DNA from: CAKXIK01 sp050947015
GTDB lineage: Bacteria; Bacillota; Clostridia; Oscillospirales; Acutalibacteraceae
DNA length: 9,878 bases
Reading direction: 5' to 3'
NCBI GenBank assembly: GCA_050947015.1
Contig: JBMNVT010000031.1
Location: forward strand, 1 to 9,878
Positions within the stretch are counted from its first letter, which is position 1. Each line of letters opens with the position of its first letter. Positions 5,676 through 9,878 of this stretch are shown here, piece after piece. The notes beneath the pieces were generated by a model. It was not told the origin of the DNA. It saw only the letters and a program-made list of their open reading frames with translations, and did no database searches. A program made the translations under genes and the position numbers.

Positions 5676-6259
5676 TTTTTTTAACGCTGTTTCTTACATT
5701 TTTCAAAATCGGCGTCTCCACCTTCGGCGGCGGTTACGCCATGATTCCAATGATTCAGGCTGAGGTCATTTCCCACGGATGGATGACGCATGAGGAGCTG
5801 ATTAACTTTATTGCAGTCAGCGAATCGACGCCCGGCCCGTTTGCCGTCAATATCTCCACTTACGTCGGCGCGCAGACCGGCGGCTTTTTTGGCGCGGTAT
5901 GCGCCACGTTCGGCGTCGTTCTTCCGTCATTCCTGATTATTCTTCTGGTTGCAAGGTGGTTTTTGCGGTTCCGCAGCAGCAGGCTAATTTCCGCCGCAAT
6001 GGACGGCCTGCACCCGGCGGTGGTTGGTCTAATTGCGGCCGCCGCTGTTTCCATTGCGCAGACGGTGTTCCCGTTCGCGGGAATTCAGAACGCCTCCGCG
6101 TTTTTTTCTTCGGAAACCTTCTTCGCGCTGCTGATCTTCGCCGTTTCGGCGGCGCTGATTTTCTGGAAAAAACTTCATCCTGTTTTGGTGATTGCAGCTG
6201 CCGCTTTACTTGGCATTGCGCTTTGCTGCCTGCGGGATGCTCTTGCCGCACGGAGCTGA
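5672..6259 (+). CDS. Short-chain CHR-family chromate transporter, second of a pair
   Basis: This 195-residue CHR membrane protein is partner to the one before it. It shares F-G-G-G (18-21), Y-A-M-I-P, E-S-T-P-G-P (51-56) and an almost identical stretch C-A-T-F-G-V-V-L-P-S-F-L-I-I-L-L (77-92). The two proteins are clearly tandem paralogues whose C-terminal halves have diverged. The start overlaps the preceding stop as ATGA, a sign of translational coupling, with purine-rich AAAGGAG 11 nt upstream and AGAGGA adjacent. CHR pairs normally need both members, so a heterodimer with two inverted or parallel halves is the likely functional unit. No clear terminator follows. Confidence 0.92.
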   Translation: MIFLTLFLTFFKIGVSTFGGGYAMIPMIQAEVISHGWMTHEELINFIAVSESTPGPFAVNISTYVGAQTGGFFGAVCATFGVVLPSFLIILLVARWFLRFRSSRLISAAMDGLHPAVVGLIAAAAVSIAQTVFPFAGIQNASAFFSSETFFALLIFAVSAALIFWKKLHPVLVIAAAALLGIALCCLRDALAARS

Positions 6260-6317
6260 ATCCAATTGAATTTGCAGAAATTGCGCCGGAATTCTTCCTT
6301 TTTTCGCGCGTTTGCGA

Positions 6318-6326
6318 TATGATAAT
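6318..6326 (+). promoter_or_regulatory. Candidate -10 element before the zinc-ribbon gene
   Basis: TATGATAAT (6318-6326) holds two overlapping -10-like hexamers 28-36 nt before the ATG at 6354. No good -35 sits 16-18 nt upstream. The preceding CHR gene has no obvious terminator, so read-through from that operon is also possible. Confidence 0.3.
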
Positions 6327-6353
6327 ACAAAAGATCCCAAGGAGCTGATCGGC

Positions 6354-7238
6354 ATGAACCGCTGCGATTTTTGCGGCGCCCCGCTTGACCCGGAGGAAAA
6401 AAAGTGTCCCTATTGCGGCACATCAGTCCCCAAAACAGAAAAAACAAAGCCTGCTGCCGACCCTGTTCGGCGGCCGCCGCCCGGAACGACCTCGGAACCA
6501 CCGCTCTGGAGCGCCGACCCGTACCAACCGGCTCCCGCTCCGCGCAGCAAAGCAAAGCGCGGCTCCGGCTGCCTGATCGCGTTTGTCATCGCCTTTATTC
6601 TGATCGTTTTCTTTTCCGTTATCCGTTCCTTTACCGACGGTGCGTTTTCCGTGCTGGATCAGATTCTGGAGGGTGACACGACCGTTTCGTACAGCTTTTC
6701 CGCAGATGTTTCGCCGGACACTCTGCCTGAGCAGTACAGCGATTGGTACCAGCCCGGCATGTACAAGGTCGGTGTTGACCTTGCCGCAGGCGTTTACCGG
6801 GCGGACGCGCTGGAGGGCGACGGTTATTTTGCCGTTTGCAGCGACAGCAGCGGCAAAAGCGAATCCATCCTATTCAACGACATGTTTGAAACGTATACTT
6901 ATCTTGTGCTGCAGGAAGGACAGTACCTGAAGCTTTCACGCTGTGTTGCGCTGGAAAGCGAAAAGGTTCCCGCCGAGCAGCCGCAGGACGGCGTTTTTAC
7001 CAACGGCGTCTTCCGCGTCGGGATCGACATCCCCGCCGGAGAATACAAAATTACCGGCAACAGCGACGACAGCTACTATCGCCTGATGGGCAGCGCGCAG
7101 TGTGCCTATGACGACCGGGAATACATTGCTTCGGATTATGTGGAGAATACCGTCTATCTGACGCTCGAGGACGGCCAGTTCCTGACGTTGGAGGGCGGCG
7201 CGCAATTGCCTGTGGAAAATCGCATGCTTTTCCGGTGA
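6354..7238 (+). CDS. Membrane-anchored zinc-ribbon protein with two extracytoplasmic repeats
   Basis: The 294-residue protein has three parts. The first is an N-terminal zinc ribbon with paired CxxC motifs (C4/C7 and C18/C21). The second is a proline-rich linker (about 30-65) with a basic patch (R64-R69) leading into a single membrane helix (about 72-90). The third is an acidic extracytoplasmic region with two related units, 135-200 and 218-285. Each unit runs V-G-x-D-(L/I)-x-A-G-x-Y, then an S-rich turn, Y-L-x-L, and (E/D)-G-Q-(Y/F)-L-x-L. The inside-positive patch predicts a cytoplasmic zinc ribbon. AAGGAG lies 9 nt before the ATG at 6354. Proteins pairing a zinc ribbon with an exported C-terminal region are frequent in Clostridia, but function is unknown. 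It may sense or bind a wall or medium component and relay this through the ribbon; that is speculation. Confidence 0.85.
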   Translation: MNRCDFCGAPLDPEEKKCPYCGTSVPKTEKTKPAADPVRRPPPGTTSEPPLWSADPYQPAPAPRSKAKRGSGCLIAFVIAFILIVFFSVIRSFTDGAFSVLDQILEGDTTVSYSFSADVSPDTLPEQYSDWYQPGMYKVGVDLAAGVYRADALEGDGYFAVCSDSSGKSESILFNDMFETYTYLVLQEGQYLKLSRCVALESEKVPAEQPQDGVFTNGVFRVGIDIPAGEYKITGNSDDSYYRLMGSAQCAYDDREYIASDYVENTVYLTLEDGQFLTLEGGAQLPVENRMLFR

Positions 7239-7251
7239 ATTCGCCGTTTTT
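7233..7251 (+). terminator. Small candidate terminator after the zinc-ribbon gene
   Basis: CGGTG (7233-7237) pairs with CGCCG (7242-7246) over an AATT loop, followed by five T residues. The stem is only 5 bp with one G-U pair and overlaps the stop codon, so termination is probably partial. Confidence 0.4.
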
Positions 7252-7256
7252 GGCTG

Positions 7257-7285
7257 TTGAGTTTCCCCGCTGCGATTGTTATAAT
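7257..7285 (+). promoter_or_regulatory. Sigma-A promoter of the MscS gene
   Basis: TTGAGT (7257-7262), a 17-nt spacer and a perfect TATAAT (7280-7285) predict a start near 7292. This supports the TTG start at 7323 for the MscS gene and excludes the longer frame opening at 7257, which lies inside the promoter. Confidence 0.75.
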
Positions 7286-7322
7286 GATGATATTCGTGTT
7301 GTTTTGGGAAAGGAGAATTTCT

Positions 7323-8147
7323 TTGGAGGAATTTTGGAAAACCGTCACGCAGTTTGCCGCCGGCTTTGGGCTGAAACTGCTGGCGGCGCTGCTTCTGCTG
7401 GTGATCGGGCTGAAACTTTGCAAATGGGCGGTTCGCCGTCTTGAAAAAAGCAGGTTCTTCGGCAAGCTGGAGGACAGCGTTCGTTCCTTTGTGCGCAGCC
7501 TGGTTTCCATTGGGCTGAAAATTCTGGTCTTTGTTTCGGCATCGCTGGTGCTGGGAATCCCGGAATCATCCTTTATCGCGCTGCTGACCTCAGCTGGGGT
7601 CGCCATCGGTCTGGCGCTGCAGGGTGCTTTAAGCAACTTTGCCGGCGGACTGATGATCCTGCTGTTTCGCCCGTTTCGGGTGGGGGATTATATCTCCACA
7701 GCAAGCGGAGAGGGGACCGTTCACGACATTACCGTTTTTTACACCGTCCTCATTACACCGGACAACAAGCATGTCACACTGCCGAACGGCGGGCTGACCA
7801 ACACTGCCGTCACGAATTATTCCCGTGAAAAAACGCGGCGCGTCGACCTGGCGTTTTCAGTTGCCTACAATTCTGACCTGACCGAGGTTCGGCGGCTGCT
7901 GCTGGACGCCGCACGCGCCCACCCGATGGTGCTCGCCGAGCCGGAACCGACAGCACGGCTGAACGAGCAGGGCGACAGCGCGCTGATTTTTGTTCTGCGC
8001 GCGTGGTGCCCCACCGAACATTACTGGGACGTTCGCTTTGACCTGAACGAAGCTGTCAAGAAAAGCTTTGACGAACATTCGATCGAAATTCCGTTCCCGC
8101 AGCTGGACGTTCACCTGCAGCCGGACAGCACCCGAACGCATTCCTGA
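7323..8147 (+). CDS. mscS: Small-conductance mechanosensitive channel, MscS family
   Basis: A 274-residue inner-membrane channel that opens when membrane tension rises and releases solutes during osmotic downshock; the family forms homoheptamers. Membrane helices are near 15-35 and 57-79. The pore helix TM3 (about 88-118) shows the family signature G-L-A-L-Q-G-A-L-S-N-F-A-G-G with alternating small residues, then F-R-P-F-R-V-G-D-Y-I. The beta domain follows with L-P-N-G-G-L-T-N (153-160), and then the alpha/beta C-terminal domain. Length is close to E. coli MscS. I chose the TTG at 7323 because GGAG sits 7 nt before it and the promoter starts transcription just upstream; no suitable ATG exists. 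The MATE gene starts 46 nt downstream, so the two are probably co-transcribed. Confidence 0.93.
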   Translation: MEEFWKTVTQFAAGFGLKLLAALLLLVIGLKLCKWAVRRLEKSRFFGKLEDSVRSFVRSLVSIGLKILVFVSASLVLGIPESSFIALLTSAGVAIGLALQGALSNFAGGLMILLFRPFRVGDYISTASGEGTVHDITVFYTVLITPDNKHVTLPNGGLTNTAVTNYSREKTRRVDLAFSVAYNSDLTEVRRLLLDAARAHPMVLAEPEPTARLNEQGDSALIFVLRAWCPTEHYWDVRFDLNEAVKKSFDEHSIEIPFPQLDVHLQPDSTRTHS

Positions 8148-8193
8148 ACCGGCCGCGCCCATTGCTGCGGCTTTGCAGAAGAGGGGCTATTGC

Positions 8194-9564
8194 ATGATAT
8201 TTTCCAACAAGGATTTAAAGCGTCTGATTGTACCGCTTGTTATTGAACAGACACTTGCTATGACGGTCGGCATGTTTGACACCATGATGATTTCCTCGGT
8301 GGGCGAGGCAGCTGTTTCGGGTGTTTCACTGGTAGATATGGTCAATGTGCTGCTGATTAATCTGTTTGCGGCGCTGGCAACGGGAGGCGCGGTGGTCACC
8401 TCGCAGTTCATCGGCGGCAAGGATCGAAAAAGCGCCTGCGATTCCGCACGGCAGCTGATGATTCTTTCGCTGATTGCTTCGCTGCTGATTATGGCGGCGG
8501 CGCTGCTGCTGCGCGGGCCGATTCTTCGGCTGTTGTTCGGCGCAATTGGAGACGATGTGATGGACAGCGCAATGACATATTTTTTCTGGTCGGCACTGTC
8601 GTACCCGTTTCTTGCGATTTATAATTCCGGTGCTGCGCTGTTTCGTTCCATCGGCAATTCAAAAATTCCGATGTACAGTTCTCTGGTCATGAACGTGCTG
8701 AATATTGGCGGCAACGCACTGCTGCTTTTTGTTGCGCACATGGGCGTTGCCGGCGTTGCAATCGCTTCGCTGGTTTCCCGGGCAGCCGCAATGGTGATTG
8801 TTTTATTCCTGCTTTCCAACCGGGAAAATCTTGTTTATCTCAACCTTCGCGAGCGGTTTCGGGTTGAATGGAGCATGATGAAACAGATTTTGCACATCGG
8901 CATTCCCAGCAGCGTGGAAAACAGCCTGTTCCAGCTTGGCCGAGTGCTTGTCGTCAGCATCATTGCAACGTTCGGCACCGTGCAGATTGCCGCGAACGCC
9001 GTCGCCAACAGCTACGACGCGCTCGGCTGCATCCCCGGCTCTGCGATGAATCTTGCCATGATCACCGTGGTCGGTCAATGCGTCGGTGCGGGCGATTACG
9101 CACAGGCAAAGCACTATATCAAAAAGCTGCTGATAATTTCATATCTGATGACGTTTGCGCTGAATCTGGGAATCCTGCTTTCACTGCCGCTTACACTGCA
9201 AATTTACGATCTTTCCGCCGAGACGCTGTCGCTCGCTTCAACGCTCGTCTGGATTCACGACGGCTGTGCCATTCTGCTGTGGCCAATCGCTTTTACGCTG
9301 CCGAACGCCATGCGTGCGGCCGACGACGTGCGTTTCACCATGCTGATTTCGCTGTTTTCCATGTTCACCTTTCGGATTCTGTTAAGCCTTTTTCTGGCAA
9401 ACCAGTACTCGATGGGTGCTCTCGGCGTATGGATTGCAATGGTGGCCGACTGGATCTTCCGCTGCATCTGCTTCGTCTGGCGCTACCGCAGCAACAAATG
9501 GCAAAAACATAAGGCCGTGGTCCCAAATGCCGCAGCCGCTGAAAACGGAGGAAGTCTTTCTTGA
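8194..9564 (+). CDS. MATE-family multidrug/Na+ (or H+) antiporter
   Basis: A 456-residue integral membrane protein with about twelve hydrophobic segments in two homologous MatE halves (roughly 10-170 and 235-395). The first helix contains M-F-D-T-M-M-I-S with the conserved acidic D29, followed by the typical G-x-A-A-V-S-G-V-S and A-T-G-G-A-V-V-T-S-Q-x-x-G segments. The second half has G-I-P-S-S-V-E-N and A-N-A-V-A-N-S. MATE pumps export cationic drugs or metabolites using sodium or proton gradients; the substrate here cannot be inferred. The ATG at 8194 has GAGG 9 nt upstream and gives the family N-terminus; a longer open frame reaches into the MscS gene but lacks a site. The C-terminal tail is hydrophilic. 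No terminator follows immediately; the nearest is at 9745-9788. Confidence 0.93.
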   Translation: MIFSNKDLKRLIVPLVIEQTLAMTVGMFDTMMISSVGEAAVSGVSLVDMVNVLLINLFAALATGGAVVTSQFIGGKDRKSACDSARQLMILSLIASLLIMAAALLLRGPILRLLFGAIGDDVMDSAMTYFFWSALSYPFLAIYNSGAALFRSIGNSKIPMYSSLVMNVLNIGGNALLLFVAHMGVAGVAIASLVSRAAAMVIVLFLLSNRENLVYLNLRERFRVEWSMMKQILHIGIPSSVENSLFQLGRVLVVSIIATFGTVQIAANAVANSYDALGCIPGSAMNLAMITVVGQCVGAGDYAQAKHYIKKLLIISYLMTFALNLGILLSLPLTLQIYDLSAETLSLASTLVWIHDGCAILLWPIAFTLPNAMRAADDVRFTMLISLFSMFTFRILLSLFLANQYSMGALGVWIAMVADWIFRCICFVWRYRSNKWQKHKAVVPNAAAAENGGSLS

Positions 9565-9744
9565 GTCATCTAAATTTTCGCCATACCGTAAAAACCATTT
9601 ATCTTGCAAAGATTAACAGGCACTCGCCCTATCTCTCCATAACTCTCCATAAGTGTTACCCGTATTACCTTTTTGGGATTTCTGCTTTCCCTAACTCGGT
9701 CTATCACACCATATCACGCCGTAAGTTTAGTATTACGATAGTAT
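9565..9744. other. AT-rich non-coding stretch after the MATE gene
   Basis: Base composition falls sharply right after the MATE stop codon. Short frames exist on both strands (61 codons on plus starting from TTG at 9561, 45 codons on minus from GTG at 9707 to the stop at 9570-9572). None has a ribosome site, so I do not call a gene. It contains a 10-bp tandem repeat (9633-9652). Confidence 0.5.
9633..9652. repeat. Tandem 10-bp direct repeat
   Basis: CTCTCCATAA occurs twice back to back (9633-9642 and 9643-9652) with no mismatch. Such short iterons in AT-rich DNA near an accessory junction can be binding sites for a recombinase or regulator. No function is shown. Confidence 0.6.
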
Positions 9745-9788
9745 AAAGAAAAGCCTTGGCTGTTTGTTTCAGTCAAGACTCTTTTTTT
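9745..9788. terminator. Bidirectional terminator between the MATE gene and the right-edge gene
   Basis: An 11-nt arm (9752-9762) pairs with 9770-9780, with one G-U pair and one mismatch, over a 7-nt loop. Seven T residues follow on plus (9782-9788). On minus the hairpin is followed by TTTCTTT. The minus-strand gene's stop codon lies inside the hairpin, so the element ends both converging transcripts. Confidence 0.7.
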
Positions 9789-9876
9789 CATCTATTTCTT
9801 TAAGGCGATTAAGCCATTTTGTAATTGTACCTGTTTCAAAAAAGTATAGTAACGCACCCTCTGAAAACCTATCTGC
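9769..9876 (-). CDS. C-terminus of an unidentified protein, cut by the right edge
   Basis: A minus-strand frame is open from the window edge to a TGA at 9769-9771 and gives 35 residues. The visible end is A-L-L-Y-F-F-E-T-G-T-I-T-K-W-L-N-R-L-K-E-I-D-E-K-K, with normal hydrophobic/charged alternation and an AT-rich codon choice unlike the core genes. A terminator overlaps the stop, which supports it being real. I do not recognise the family; codon use and context suggest mobile or phage-derived DNA. Other minus frames in this stretch close early. Confidence 0.45.
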   Translation of the reverse strand, partial: ADRFSEGALLYFFETGTITKWLNRLKEIDEKKSLD

Positions 9877-9878
9877 TC

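Noticed and set aside
7257..7322. N-terminal extension of MscS from TTG at 7257
   Set aside because: This codon is the -35 of a consensus promoter, so it would lie upstream of the transcript; the TTG at 7323 has a good ribosome site.
9570..9707. 45-codon minus-strand frame starting GTG
   Set aside because: No ribosome site and no recognised family. The overlapping plus-strand frame is equally open, so neither can be supported.
1..9878. CRISPR array, insertion sequence, toxin-antitoxin or restriction system
   Set aside because: I found no regularly spaced repeats, transposase-like frames, small paired genes or methylase motifs on either strand.

Overview
The window looks like a chromosomal segment of an anaerobic, moderately GC-rich Firmicute of the class Clostridia, probably Oscillospirales (formerly Ruminococcaceae). 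That placement is inferred from strong AAAGGAG-type ribosome binding sites, consensus TTGACA/TATAAT promoters, CCA-encoding tRNAs, and the closeness of one protein to the secondary alcohol dehydrogenases of Clostridium beijerinckii and Thermoanaerobacter brockii. The species cannot be named from the sequence.

Layout. (1) Positions 1-486 hold the end of a possibly chimeric, phage-like reading frame and a strong bidirectional terminator. (2) Positions 487-836 carry a minus-strand tRNA operon, Met-Glu-Val, with a consensus promoter. (3) Positions 862-3437 carry a minus-strand ABC exporter operon (ATPase, then a 12-TM-like permease), with a consensus promoter and a strong terminator. (4) Divergent from it, 3550-4608 encodes an NADP-dependent secondary alcohol dehydrogenase with its own terminator. 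(5) Positions 4762-6259 form a tight three-gene operon: an ArsC/Spx-fold thiol protein overlapping two tandem short-chain CHR (chromate transporter) genes. (6) Positions 6354-7238 encode a membrane-anchored zinc-ribbon protein with two extracytoplasmic repeats. (7) Positions 7257-9564 hold an MscS mechanosensitive channel with its own promoter, followed closely by a MATE efflux pump. (8) From 9565 the DNA turns AT-rich and contains a tandem 10-bp repeat, a bidirectional terminator and the C-terminus of an unidentified minus-strand gene, which suggests a junction with mobile DNA.

The core is dominated by envelope transport and stress functions: ABC export, oxyanion transport, osmotic release and multidrug efflux. 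The secondary alcohol dehydrogenase serves fermentation. Both ends look like borders with accessory DNA. On the left, a late-gene-like ORF runs toward the 3' end of tRNA-Val, a classic integration target. I see no CRISPR array, insertion sequence, toxin-antitoxin pair or obvious new defence system. The least explained units are the ArsC-like/CHR pair operon and the chimeric left-edge ORF.
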